64,000 nucleotides of DNA, taken from contig NC_054389.1 of the NCBI RefSeq assembly GCF_001625195.1, forward strand, positions 1,984,001 to 2,048,000, written 5' to 3'. Source of the stretch: Drechmeria coniospora. Taxonomy: Eukaryota > Ascomycota > Sordariomycetes > Hypocreales > Ophiocordycipitaceae. The notes beneath the pieces are model-generated. The model was not told the DNA's origin. It ran no database searches and saw nothing but the letters and a program-made list of their open reading frames with translations. Shown piece by piece: positions 1 through 11,456 of this stretch (the first letter of the stretch is position 1; each line of letters opens with the position of its first letter). The position numbers and the translations under genes are program-made.

Positions 1-1
1 C

Positions 2-1278
2 TCCCCGTCCACGTCGGCCGCACCGCACAACCTGGAGAGACCGTCTTGGCAGCAAAGGTTGCCCAGCGACACTCCCTCGATTCGACTTGCCCGCGGCGAG
101 AACGAAAAGTCGCAAGACATGATGACGGCAAATGGCGAGGCGGCGGCTCCCCCCCGCGCCGAGTCTCCCACGGGCTCGCCCCGGTCCGCGTCCATCTCTC
201 TGCAGGCGGCGGCCACGATGAACGCCGGTCTGCAGCGCGAACCATCCAGACGTGAGTGCCCTTGGATTCTTTGGGGCCCATGGACGATGTTCATGCCTCT
301 CGCGTCCCCCAAGCCACCCGCTGACCGGTTCTGTCGTGGGTACAGAATCCTCCAGCAGCTCGCTGGCGAGGAACATTTCTTCCCCGCAAGCCAGCCGGCG
401 GCGGTCCACGGTCCTCATGAACTTGCAGCTCAACGATCCCACCCTGCCGGCACCGGGGGAGATGGCCTACGACCACTCTGGCTACCAGCGACACAGCCCG
501 CTACCCCTCTCGGGCTCGCCCTTGACGGCCGATCCCCATCACCACCGCGCCCCGAGCTTGGGCGAGCTCCACCAGGAGCTGGAAGCGGAGCAGGAGGCCC
601 ATGTGGTGCGTCGCGTCACATCCAGCCGCGGCTCGCTCGTCCCGCTAACGGTCGACAGAACCGCCTCCTGCTGATGATCCGGCAGCAGCAGCTGGAGCTC
701 CAACGCCTGCAGGCCTCACGGCCATCCCAGAGCCATGACGCCTCGGCCGACGACGGCGTCTCCGAATCACGGGAGCGGCCTATTCCGCCATCGCAGCTCG
801 CGCTGTCGGGCAGCCACCCGGTTGGCTCCGTCGGCTCGTACTCCCGCTCGCCCGGGTTGCCGCACCCTCGGAGCTCCTTCGACATGGCCCGAGCGGACAT
901 TCAGCGTCGTTCCCGAACGCCGAGCCGCGGCCCGTCCCCCCGACTTCGAGCGACGTCCATCAGTGCCGAGAGTGGAGAGTGGGTCTTGGGTGGCCGTGAC
1001 GAGAGCGCCTTTTATCAAGCGGAGGCGCAGATGCTCGTCCGTGAGAATCAGATGCTGCGGCATCGCATTCGCGATCTAGGTATGTCCTCGAGCTGCCTGG
1101 CGGCTCGCCTATCCGAAAGCCTCTCACGCTGAACTGACCGACGCAACCTACAGAGAAGCAACTGGCGGAAACCTCGACTAGCGCGACGGCCGCGACGGAA
1201 CCGGCTATCCCGTCTCAGCTCACACGTTCATCGACGGTGGCGGATGAGGAAGCGGAATCCACGACCGACACGACGTGA
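2..1278 (+). CDS. Uncharacterised Ser/Pro-rich coiled-coil protein, 5' partial
   Basis: The gene runs off the left edge; frame 2 is open from base 2, so the true start lies outside. I read four exons: 2-251, 346-605, 659-1079 and 1154-1278. Introns start GTGAGT, GTGCGT and GTATGT and all end in AG; the second carries a GCTAAC branch-like site. Joining exons 2 and 3 gives a continuous helix (SLGELHQELEAEQEAHV then NRLLLMIRQQQLELQRLQ), which supports that intron. A second short helix (AEAQMLVRENQMLRHRIRDL) is interrupted by intron 3 and continues as EKQLAE. The rest is low-complexity, rich in Ser, Pro and Arg, with SPR/RSRTPSRG-like stretches that could be phosphorylated. No catalytic domain, signal peptide or membrane segment is visible. 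I do not recognise a characterised family; the pattern resembles conserved fungal proteins of unknown function. Confidence is high for the model and low for any role. Confidence 0.72.
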
Positions 1279-1761
1279 GAAAACACGCACGCCGGCACGG
1301 CTTGGTCTGGAGGGGTTCGTCCCGTTGGCTTTCGTCTGCCATTTCGGCGCTTGCCGGCAGGTCGGAACAAGAAAGAAAGGATGGGTGAGGTCTCTCGCCG
1401 TCTACCTCCCTCTTGAGATCGTGCACTTCAGCGGTTGTGGGAGAGGACGAGGCATGCTGCGACGTCAGACATGCATGTATGTTCACCGTCTCAGGCGTCG
1501 TGGCATCTCGTACGAGACAATAAATCGTCACGTTATCTTTACAATGTCGTCATGTGCATGTCAGTCGAAACCCTTTATTCCGAGACTGTGTCGCATCGGC
1601 AGATCCATAACCAGTTGATAATATGCTGCGCACTGCATCTTCAGCGGCGGGTCATTGGCCATAGGTGTCTCAGTAGTGGCTTACGGCGGAGCTTCCGCAT
1701 CCTTCGCTGCAAGCTTCTGACCCTTTCGTCAAGCTAGGCAATGAACTATTAATTAATTGGA

Positions 1762-1782
1762 GTACGGAGTAATACTCCGTAC
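1762..1782. repeat. 21-bp hairpin unit of the GTACGGAGTA family
   Basis: The unit is a perfect inverted repeat: arm GTACGGAGTA, one A as spacer, arm TACTCCGTAC. An identical 21-mer lies at 62348-62368. Single arms and the overlapping forms GTACGGAGTAC and GTACTCCGTAC occur in many intergenic stretches of this window. Confidence 0.9.
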
Positions 1783-2022
1783 TCTTACTTGCATATATAC
1801 AGTATACTGTACTCGCACACGCAGTTTGTGAAACTAAATGCATGTTGCAACATACAATATTCCTACGTTCTGTTTTACTATTTTATTGTTGCCTACTTCG
1901 ACAAGCAGATACGTACGATTATCCACCCACTTGATGTGATTGCGGCCACCGCCTTCGCTTGCCTCGCTTGATTGCTCCTCCCTCCCTCCCTCACCTCACC
2001 GACCTACCTCTCAACCACTTCG

Positions 2023-2037
2023 CCCCCCCCCCCCCCC
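2023..2037 (+). repeat. C15 homopolymer
   Basis: Fifteen consecutive C lie in a longer C/T tract just upstream of the flavoenzyme start. Length is prone to sequencing error and replication slippage. Confidence 0.85.
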
Positions 2038-2101
2038 TCCCCCCCTCCCCAACGTTCGGACAACGACGGGGGCGAGGAGGATCCGCACGTTGAAAATTGA
2101 G

Positions 2102-3464
2102 ATGCCGAGGCTGGCGAGTGGATGTATTGCTCCGGTGGCCGCCGCACTGCCCTTGCTGAGAGGCTGCGGATCGCAGAAGTTGCTGTTCAGCTCTTCGTCG
2201 GCCGCACGAGCCGACTTCACCCACGTGGTAAGAAAGCACCTCTTTTTCCTGCTTCTGCCTTGCTTTGCTACTAGAATGTATCGTGTGTCTTGCAAAGTGC
2301 TCACTGCAACGGAATGAACAGGTCGTCGGCGGCGGCGTCGTCGGCCTCGCCGTTGCCCGCCAACTCTCGCTCCGCCCATCGGCCTCAACCCTGCTGCTCG
2401 AGCGCCACGCCGCCGTCGGCACCGAGACGAGCTCGCGGAACAGCGAGGTCATCCACGCCGGCATCTACTACGGACCATCTAGTCTCAAGGCCCGCCTCTG
2501 TGTGCGTGGCAGAAAGCTGCTCTACGACTTTTGTGCCGCCCACGCCGTCGAGCACCGACGCACCGGCAAGTGGATCGTCGCCCAGACGGATGCGCAGCGC
2601 GAGGCCCTGGCCAGCATCGAGCGTCTGTGCCGTGAGGAACTCGACGTGCCGGTCCGCTGGGTGACCGCAGAGGAGGTCGCCGTGCGCGGCGAGGGCGTGC
2701 AAGCCGACAAGGGTGCGCTCGAGAGCCCAACCACGGGTATCGTAGATGCCCACGGTTTGATGATGGCCCTGCTCGGCCTCTTGGAGGAGGCTGGCGGCAT
2801 CGTTGCCCTCAATTCTACCGTCACAGGTATCGTGCCCCTTGGTGCCTCACCTCCAGGCAGCTCCGGCTGGGAAATCACCGTCCGCGACGCCGAGACGGGG
2901 GGGTCCTCGACCATCACCACGGAGACTCTCATCAACGCGGCCGGCCTCGGCGCCGTGACGGTGCACAACATGATCGTGCCCCCCGAGAGGCGGAAGCGGC
3001 TCTATTTCGCAAAGGGAAACTACTTCTCGTATGCCTCCTCACACCCGCGTCTCACCCGGCTGATCTACCCGGCCCCCGAACCTGGCGCTGCCGGCCTCGG
3101 CACCCACCTCACCCTCGACCTGGCTGGCCGCATCCGTTTCGGCCCCGACGTTGAGTGGGTAGACGGACCGGACGATCTGGCCGTCAACCCTGCGCGGCTG
3201 CCGCAAGCCGTCGCCGAAATCCAAAAGTACCTCCCCAGTGTCGACGAGAACTGCCTGATGCCCGACTACGCCGGCATCCGACCCAAGCTGGGGGGCATGG
3301 GCTCCGTAGGCTCTGCCAAGGGCTTTCATGACTTCACCATCCGGAACGAGGACGGCTATGCCGGTTGGGTGAACCTCTTGGGCATCGAGAGTCCTGGCTT
3401 GACCAGTTCCCTAGCCATTGCCGAGGAGGTGGAGCGTCTCCTTCACGGGAGCATCAGCCCGTGA
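2102..3464 (+). CDS. L-2-hydroxyglutarate dehydrogenase family FAD oxidoreductase (mitochondrial)
   Basis: Two exons, 2102-2227 and 2322-3464 (intron 94 bp, GTAAGA...ACAG), encode about 422 residues. Exon 1 gives a basic, Ser-rich, acid-poor leader (MPRLASGCIAPVAAALPLLR) that looks like a mitochondrial presequence. The splice joins ADFTHV to the FAD-binding Rossmann motif VVGGGVVGLAVARQL. Further family motifs are TSSRNSEVIHAGIYY, LKARLCVRGRKLLYDFC, INAAGLGA, RIRFGPDVEW, YAGIRPKL and the C-terminal GIESPGLTSSLAIAEEV, in the order expected for the DAO-fold L2HGDH/LhgO family. Known members oxidise L-2-hydroxyglutarate to 2-oxoglutarate and pass electrons to the quinone pool, a metabolite-repair role. 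Length agrees with the family. The ATG at 2102 is the only one that yields the leader in frame with the motif. Substrate is inferred from family; another 2-hydroxyacid is possible. Confidence 0.88.
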
Positions 3465-3945
3465 AGGGCGTCTACGGCAGACGGAATCGCGGTTATCGTA
3501 TGCATTGTGAGCAACTGTTCCTTGCTAGCACCCCATCCCCTTCCGTCGTCCGGCGGGAGAATGGACAGGACGCAAGCAGCACCCATATCATACAGCAATA
3601 ATCCGACGACTGCGAAGCGATGGCCAGACATACTAGATAGCCCGACAACAACAAACAGTGTGCGCTCCAGCCGCGCGCTTATGAACACGTAACGCAAGAG
3701 TTGAGGTCTTCACAAGCCCCCCCCCTCCGACACTTCCTCCATCAGCGCTAGGCATCCCGTGCGATATTAAGCCATCATGAGTACCATATTCAACACAGAA
3801 GCAGCTCATGCCCGTCGTCGAGAGCTGCGTGGGATAAAAAAGCGATTCGCGTGCTCGGTCAAAATACCAACTCGTTCCGGAACGCCGCATTAGGAACAAC
3901 GGCAAGCAGTTGGAGGCCGTCTCGAAACCGAATCATGCTGCCATC
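3465..3945. other. Convergent intergenic region
   Basis: This is the space between the 3' ends of the flavoenzyme gene and the DUF2415 gene. Nothing coding is seen; it should hold both 3' untranslated regions. A short C-rich run is at about 3716-3726. Confidence 0.6.
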
Positions 3946-6189
3946 TCAGCACATGGTGATGCTGGGACGCAGCTTCCTGCCCTGGATGTTGACTTGCAGT
4001 TGATAGATGCCGTTCTGGGCTCCCACGAACCTGCAAGGACATGTCAGCATGCTGGTCATTCTCGACGCGACCTACACGTGTGCGGTGCAGCACGTACAGT
4101 GAACGACCGTCGGCGGTCCAAGCCAAGCCGGACGTGTTGTCTGGCGACGGGGGCACCTCGAACACGCCATGGTCGACGGCCAGCGTCCCCCGAATGGCGC
4201 TCTCCTCCCACCGGCTCATGGCCTGGTTCACGAGCGGCACGAGGAGCGACGAGTCCTCGTGGTCGGCATCCCCGGAGCGTTCTCTTGCCTGCAGGATTTC
4301 GAGCACGTTCAAGTAGGACGAGTCGGGCCTCTCGCGTTGATCTCTCATCGCCGCCACCGTCTCGCCGATGCGATCCATGAGCCGCTGTTCGGGACGGCGA
4401 ACCGGCTGCCGCTGGTTGGCCGAGGCTTCGCGGGCGAGCTGTCGGCGAACGCGCTCGGGAGGACGGTCCAGCTGGTCGCGGAACGGACCCGACGTCGAAT
4501 TTCCGACGGCCTGGCCGACGCTGCTGCTGCGTTCCCTCGGTCGCTGGGAATCAGCCTCGTTCGCCGTCGATCGGAGAGTCGACAGGTACGTCCACGTCAG
4601 ATCCGTCGGTTGCAACCTTGACGTGTCGTCGATGCTCCGCTGGGATATCCGATCTCGGCGCCGCCTGTCGCTCTGGATGGCCTCCAGGACCATGGTTTCA
4701 TTCGCCATGAGCGGCTGGTTCAGCGTCTCCATGACCTCCCCATGTCGCCTACGGGCGGCGGCGGTGGACGGCGATCTCGTCCCTCGCCGGTCGCCTGGGT
4801 GGTGCAGCAGCCGGGGGTCGATGGTGTTCCTGTCGAGGACGTCCATGTGTTCGTAGTCGGCCTCGACATTGATGTCGACAACCTGTCGAGCGGCAAAGTT
4901 GGTCCGCATGTCGGCAAAGCCGATGTGGCCGCGGTCCTCGGTCCACGCCAAGATGTCGAACGGACCCGGACAAAAGGCCATGTCGCGGACCGCTCCGGGT
5001 CCGCTCTCCGGCCGGGAGGACAGGAAGGTGGTGATGAGGGGTTCGGTGCCGGCCTCGACGAGAAGCGCGGTGTCGAAGATGGAAATGGTGCCGTGCTGTG
5101 TGCCGACGGCCAAGTAAGCCCCCGAGGAGGAAAAGCAGGCGGCGAAGCTTCCTCGGCTGTCGGACCTGTCGTCTTTCCTCTGGCTCTTGAGCAGGAACTT
5201 TTGCTTCAGCTCCCACGAAAAGCCGTCACGGTCCCCCGACGACGAGGACCGTGAGGAGGATGACGAATCGGCCGCGCGCTTGACACGCTCATGGACGTAC
5301 AGGTAGGGATCATCCAGGATGGCGACCAACAGGCGGCCGTCCGGAGATATGATGGCCCTATTGACGAAGTCGGGGTACGTCACCACCTCGAGCGGTTCCG
5401 ACTTTTCGTCGCGCTCGAAATCGCGCAAGTTGACGAGGATGACGGTGCGGTCGTTGTTGGCCAGAACGGCGACGCCCTCGGTGTACGAGTCGGGTGCAGG
5501 CGTCAAGCCTGTCGGGGGAAACCAGAGGGTGATGCAGTTGACACGGTCCCCCGCCAGCTTCACGCTCTTCGCGATCAAGCTCTTGTTCGCTCGGCGAGCC
5601 TGCGCGATGAGAGCGAGGAGAGGCTCGTCATGTATTCCGTCGAGGCCGAGGCGACGCCGTGTTTCCGCATCGAGCTCATGGCCTTGTGCCGAGCCTTCGT
5701 CGGAATCGATTCCTTCGTCGAGGTGGATGGAGACAAATTCGCCCGTCTCGCTGCCGCAGCAAAGCCAGCCGTTCTCTGCGACGAGACAACGAGGCGCAAA
5801 GGTTAGCAGCTTCATGGTCTCGCATTCGAGCGTGTTCGTGTTGAGCCGCTGCACGTGGTTGCTGCCACTGCCGCCAGGGAAGTAAATGAGATGTCGCTTC
5901 TCGGCGCTGATGAGGGAGCGCAGCTGCCAATGCCTAGGGAATCATCCATCGCCGTCAGCGGTCAAACGCTCGCAAGAGGGGCGGGACGAGCGGGACGAGA
6001 CGACGGTCGGGGAGAATCAGCGTACTGCGACCGAATCGGGACCCGGTAATGCTGGCGTCCACTCTTGGATACAATGTCCTCGGTTGGATAGGACCTGTCA
6101 CGGGTCACGATACCGTCAGCGCACAGTGCCAGAGCGAAAGGGCAGACGGGTTCGAGGAGAGGGGTGGGGGCCAACGAACAGGCCATCAT
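3946..6189 (-). CDS. DUF2415 / WD40-repeat-like protein
   Basis: Three exons on the minus strand: 6189-6026, 5933-4098 and 4030-3946, total about 694 residues. Intron 1 (92 bp, GTACGC...CTAG) joins GRQHYRVPIRSQ to HWQLRSLIS, and intron 2 (67 bp, GTACGT...GCAG) joins GRSL to FVGAQNG. Both joins restore motifs I associate with a fungal WD40/YVTN-type family carrying a DUF2415 segment. The N-terminal half has beta-propeller-like strings (APRCLVAENGWLCCG, YLAVGTQHGTISIFD); PGPFDILAWTEDRGHIGFAD, at about residues 375-400, is the likely DUF2415 core. The middle is Arg/Ser-rich and probably disordered (about 430-590), and the C-terminus returns to propeller-like sequence (LAWTADGRSLFVGAQNG). No biochemical function is established that I can name; a scaffold role is a guess. 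The start is the less certain part: two adjacent ATGs occur at 6189 and 6186, and a further 5' intron is possible. Confidence 0.75.
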
Positions 6190-8532
6190 CCTTGCCTGCC
6201 ATGGTCGGCAACGCCGTCTAGGCGGCAGCTGCGACTGGCAGCTTCAATTGTGCGGCGTGTCAAGCGGTGCCTCGTGAGCGGCCTGCGGCCGGCCGGCTGA
6301 GGCCCGTCGGCGTATCGTAGGCCGTCGCGGCCGGAGAAGCGATGAGGCGCTCCGAGGGACAGGGACGAGAGCGGAGGGCGTGCTCGTGTGCGTGTCCGTG
6401 CTCGTGCCCGTAGAGGTACCGCTGCAGATGCAGGCAGGGCGAAGCCGGACGAATGGCGACCAAGGGTTGCGGCACCGATCGGCATGCAGCATGCAGCGAC
6501 GAGAGGCCAACGGCGAACGTGTCGAAGTCAGCCGGGGCGAGATGGGACGAGCTCTGGACAACGGCACGGAGGCGGCGGCGGCGGTGGGAGGCGGGGGGCG
6601 TCGGAGTCGGCAGCAATCGATGAAGCGATGATGCGGCGATGCAGTGATGTGATGATGCGGCGATGCGATGATGCGGTTGATGCGGTGATGTGGTAAATGG
6701 AGTTGACGACGGGTAGTGCGGCGTCGGGCGTTGCCCCCAAGAGTCGAGTGATTGGTGACTTTCTAGGCCGAAAGCAGTGGAGCGAAAATGGATCGAGAGT
6801 GAAGGAGGGCTTTCGGGCCAGGCCAGGACAGGACAAGGCGGTACTCCGTACGGGGTACAGGCTCGATAGATGACGTCTTCTCATTGTATAGGTACCAAAC
6901 CCGAAAGTAACGGAACCGCCGATGAACCACTCCAACGAACCACCAACCTAAGCTAAAATACCTACAGACAATGTAGAGGGAACACCACAGGGTGGGGGGG
7001 GGGATTGGAGTGGCACAGGGTAAGGTGAGTTTGACAACGGGAAATTCCCCCCCAAAAAATCATCTCCATACGGAGTACGGAGTACTGTAGCTGTACATGC
7101 ACAGTGCAGTGTAAAGTACTGTACTTACTTCGTGCTGCTCCTTGTAGGTAGGGTTTTCGGTATCATTATTACGAGCATGTGTGTGCGGAGTGTAAGCACT
7201 GAAAGGACACCAGGTGAGTGGGGAATGGACAACACCTTTTAACTCACGTATCTACAGTAGGTATGTAGGTGTAAGTACAAGTACACCTACATGCCTGCCT
7301 GTCATTTAGCAAGGTAAGAAAGTAGTTGTACTCTCTACAGTATTTGTCTCAAGGTATCAGCAACTCTAGCATTTCATGACTCATGCAGCACATAGAGGAT
7401 GGAAAGTGGTATTCCTGCAGCAGGCAATCGCACACGTGGAAAGAAAGTAACAATGCTTGCGCTGCAGGAGAGCTTCTTGGGCCGCTTAAGGTTATTGTTA
7501 CGCAGCTGCCATCCCCGAGTTCCTGCTAACTGATGGAGCCGATGATGTTCGATCCTGCGCATACCCTGTGCTATGCATAAGCATACGCCATTCCCGCGGG
7601 GGATTGAGATGTTGGCCGTACTGCTGACCTGTCATGACGATATAAAGAGTGGATAGGCGCCAGGTTTCCTACGACCGTATGATTCTGCAGCACGCATAAA
7701 ATTCTATCATCAATAGTAGAGATGATGAGGAAAGCAGAGACAAAGAAAGCAAGCCAATTACTTGTCATGCCAGCGAACAACCACATGTGCATATACAGTA
7801 CATGTAAGTACATGTCTGTCACAAGCATGGCTGTACTCCGTACTACATTAGTACAGTACGTACATAGTCCGTGTACAGTAATTAATAGTTAAATCCTTTA
7901 ATTACTAGGTACAGGTATCCGTACGACTTATTACTGTACAATACAGATATGGAGTATTACTCCGCATTTGTATCAAGACTTGTAAGTACAGTATTCTGTG
8001 CTGTACTTACACTAAGTACTTAAGTACTTACCCTACAGAGTACGGAGCTCGCAACGGAGTACATGTACAGTACAGTAAGTACATGTAATCCGTAAGTAGT
8101 GTCACTACGGAGCGGAGTACTTACAAGTGCTCCGTAAGTATTTGTACTTAAGTATGTGCTTGTACATGCCCACCCACATGTGCAGTACAAGTACAACTAG
8201 AATTGCGGGTACCTCATCCTCGCCAACGATTGGTGTCCAGAATCCATCCGTACCTGTAGCGACCAGGATCATCCGGACTAATCATAATCCGGGTCAAGCA
8301 GTCAGGTCCCAGCTGAGCTTGCCGCCTTCCTTTGGCTTCTATGCCCGCCGGTGTTTTCCCAGGTCCTTGGGGCCAAAAAAATTCGCTTCGCCCCTTCTCA
8401 GCAACTCCATTTCCACTCATCCCATCTCGTCCCATCCCCATCCCCATCCGCCTCCCTCCATACCTCTTCTCTGAGCGTGCCTGCTTCCTTTCCTTAATCT
8501 TTCACCTGTACACTCTCCTATTCACACTCAAG
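6190..8532. other. Long intergenic region upstream of SSC1 and the DUF2415 gene
   Basis: No gene is supported. This divergent region should carry the promoters of both flanking genes. It contains a GATG-rich simple repeat (about 6620-6690), an AT-rich GTAC-word stretch (about 7060-7340 and 7790-8190), and a pyrimidine-rich part (about 8390-8530) next to SSC1. One CCCCT stress-response-like word occurs near 8393, but I see no clear heat-shock element array. Confidence 0.55.
6620..6692 (+). repeat. Imperfect GATGATGCGG simple repeat
   Basis: Imperfect tandem units of GATGATGCGG, GATGCG and GATGTG fill this stretch. They lie in non-coding sequence about 430 bp upstream of the DUF2415 start. Confidence 0.75.
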
Positions 8533-9206
8533 ATGCTGTCCTCGCGTCTCTCCCGGGCTGTACGTTACTCCTCTCGACCTCAACGTTGCTGTACCCCTGC
8601 TAACGTGTCTGGACGGCAGCTTCCCCGAGCTACTCCCATCACAAGCCGCTCGGCCTTTGCCAGGGCACCTCTGGCTTCCAGATTCGCTCGCCATGAGTCT
8701 ACGGCTGCCGGCGAGGGCGAAGGCAAGGTCCAGGGCGCCGTCATCGGTATCGATCTCGGCACCACCAACTCGGCCGTCGCCATCATGGAGGGCAAGGTCC
8801 CTCGCATCATCGAAAACTCCGAAGGTAGCTCCCCCCACAACCTATCGGCCACCAACTAGCCTGCAGCCTTTGCTGACGTGAACCTGCAGGTGCCCGTACC
8901 ACCCCTTCGGTCATCGCCTTTGCCGAGGACGGCGAGCGGCTGGTCGGTGTCGCCGCCAAGCGACAGGCCGTCGTCAACCCGGAAAACACACTCTTCGCCA
9001 CGAAGCGATTGATAGGACGCAAGTTCACCGATGTCGAGGTCCAGCGGGACATCAAGGAGGTCCCTTATAAGATCGTCCAGCACACCAACGGCGACGCATG
9101 GGTCTCTGCTCGTGATCAGAAGTACTCGCCCTCGCAGATCGGCGGCTTCGTCCTCAACAAGATGAAGGAGACGGCCGAAGCTTACCTGTCGAAGCCCATC
9201 AAGAAT

Positions 9207-9239
<33 letters not shown>

Positions 9240-10706
9240 GCCCAACGCCAGAGCACCAAGGATGCTGGTCAGATTGCCGGCCTCAACGTCCTTCGCGTCG
9301 TCAACGAGCCTACCGCCGCCGCTCTCGCCTACGGCCTCGAGAAGGAGGCGGACCGAATCGTTGCCGTCTACGATCTCGGCGGCGGTACCTTTGACATCTC
9401 CATCCTCGAGATCCAGAACGGTGTCTTTGAGGTCAAGTCGACCAACGGCGACACCCACCTCGGCGGCGAGGACTTTGACATCCACCTCGTGCGACACATG
9501 GTGGCGGATTTCAAGAAGACGTCGGGCATCGACCTGTCGGGTGATCGCATGGCCATCCAGCGTATCCGCGAGGCTGCCGAGAAGGCCAAGATTGAGCTTT
9601 CCTCGTCGCTCCAGACGGACATCAACCTGCCCTTCATCACCGCCGACTCCTCCGGCCCCAAGCACATCAACATGAAGCTCAGCCGCGCCCAGCTTGAGAA
9701 GATGGTGGACCCCCTCATCACGCGCACCATCGAGCCCGTCCGCAAGGCGCTCAAGGATGCGAACCTGCAGGCCAAGGAGATCCAGGAGGTCATTCTCGTC
9801 GGTGGAATGACCCGAATGCCCAAGGTGGCCGACTCGGTCAAGAGCATCTTCGGCCGCGACCCGGCCAAGTCGGTCAACCCCGACGAGGCCGTCGCCATCG
9901 GCGCCGCCATCCAGGGTGCCGTCCTTTCCGGCGAGGTCAAGGACCTTTTGCTCCTCGACGTCACCCCCCTCTCGCTCGGTATCGAGACGCTCGGCGGTGT
10001 CTTCACCCGCCTCATCAACCGCAACACGACGATCCCGACGAAGAAGTCGCAGACCTTCTCCACCGCCGCCGACTTCCAGACGGCCGTCGAGATCAAGGTC
10101 TACCAGGGCGAGCGCGAGCTCGTCCGCGACAACAAGATGCTCGGAAACTTCCAGCTCGTCGGCATCCCTCCGGCCCATCGCGGCGTCCCCCAGATTGAGG
10201 TGACGTTCGACATTGACGCCGACTCCATCGTCCACGTCCACGCCAAGGACAAGTCGACGGACAAGGACCAGTCCATCACCATCGCCTCCGGCTCCGGTCT
10301 CTCGGACAGCGAGATCCAGCAGATGGTCGAGGACTCGGAGAAGTACGCCGAGGCCGACAAGGATCGCAAGGCGGCCATTGAGGCGGCCAACCGTGCCGAC
10401 AGCGTCCTCAACGACACGGAGCGTGCCCTGAACGAGTACGCCGACAAGCTCGACAAGACCGAGGCCGACGGCATCAAGGAGAAGATTACGAGCCTCCGCG
10501 AGTTCGTCGCCAAGAGCCAGTCGGGCGAGGGCAACGCCACGGCCGCCGAGATCAAGGAGAAGACGGACGAGCTCCAGATGGCGAGTCTGAACCTCTTCGA
10601 CAAGATGCACAAGGCCCGCAACGAGAGCAGCAGCAGCGAGGGCCAGCAGGCCTCTGGCGAGCAGCAGGCGCCTGAGGGCGAGAAGAAGGATGAGAGCAAG
10701 CCTTGA
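8533..10706 (+). CDS. SSC1: Mitochondrial Hsp70 chaperone SSC1
   Basis: Three exons, 8533-8559, 8620-8824 and 8890-10706, encode 682 residues. It is the matrix Hsp70: ATP-driven motor of the TIM23 import complex and main matrix foldase, acting with Mge1 and J-proteins. Residues 1 to about 40 form a basic Ser/Arg/Ala-rich presequence. The nucleotide-binding domain starts at [18 protein letters not shown] (about 50-67), with phosphate-2 motif [15 protein letters not shown] and adenosine motif [11 protein letters not shown]. The substrate domain includes [14 protein letters not shown], and the C-terminal lid ends in a charged [10 protein letters not shown] tail. EGARTTPSV spans the second splice junction, confirming it. 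Intron 1 (60 bp, GTACGT...GGCAG with GCTAACG) sits inside the presequence and is frame-preserving without a stop, so unspliced message would still be translated with 20 extra residues. Neighbour on the left is divergent. Length and motifs fit the family fully. Confidence 0.96.
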
Positions 10707-11456
10707 GCGGCGCCACCTTGGCTGCTGTGAATATCCGTTCGACCGTTCGAGGATCGCGGGGAGCGACCTTGGTCCCTTTCCTTCTTCCTGCGTCTGTATT
10801 TCCAACTGTACTCATATACCGCCTCCGCTGCATTGCCACATCGGTACCCAGGTTCCTCATTGGCGGGTATTGTGGCGTTGGAGCATAAAACTCGCGAGAT
10901 TTCATCTCTGCTTGTCTTTACGAGATTATGGCATTGTCACTCCGGGGTCATTATTCCCATTTTGTTTTGCGCGGCTTGGAATGTACAGGACATGTAAAAG
11001 TAGATGATGAGATAAAACAGACCTCTCCCCTCACAACTCGCCGTTTCGCCTTCGCCCTGGCCGACTGACACGAAGCTCGAGGTTCGGATATTGCAAGCTC
11101 CCAATGCCATGGCATGCCGCTCTCAGTGAACCCATACTCGATACTTTGTCATATGGGCGAGGGAACGATGCGCAAAGACGGCTGTGTATTGTTTGATATA
11201 TTCATTTAATATCTACTACATATCAATTGGCCGACGCGCGATGAGTATTGAACCGATCCGCCACGAGCAGCTCCCTGCGCTCTTTTAAGAATACGGTGAA
11301 AGGAACCGCCTGTCTATGGATGATGACTCCCGGTTCCGGTCTTATCTTCGCCCCGATTTTGCCCATTGGCAAGACGGATGCCCAGGAGGGCATGGATGTG
11401 AAGCTCACGGCCTGCTTCGGAACAGGGCCATCCGTCGGCTGCTACACGGCGTGACC
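10707..11456. other. Intergenic: SSC1 3' flank
   Basis: It begins with the 3' untranslated region of SSC1. Two short opposed open frames (minus 11223-11408 and plus 11248-11454) overlap each other and show no recognisable motif, so I do not call either a gene. An AT-rich patch is at about 11195-11225. Confidence 0.5.

Larger units (their letters stand above)
1279..2101. other. Intergenic: 3' flank and promoter
   Basis: No gene is seen. The stretch holds the 3' flank of the left gene, an AT-rich part (about 1740-1930) with one perfect hairpin of the GTACGGAGTA family, and a pyrimidine-rich part (about 1975-2050) with a C15 run just before the next start codon. The latter is probably promoter or 5' leader of the flavoenzyme gene. 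Confidence 0.6.

Noticed and set aside
4169..5806. Several plus-strand frames of 150-188 codons over the DUF2415 gene
   Set aside because: They are antisense shadows of its main exon.
8856..10805. 649-codon open frame antisense to SSC1
   Set aside because: Long antisense frames opposite Hsp70 genes are a known by-product of their codon bias. This one is Leu/Val/Asp/Gly-rich, mirrors the SSC1 exons and has no domain of its own.
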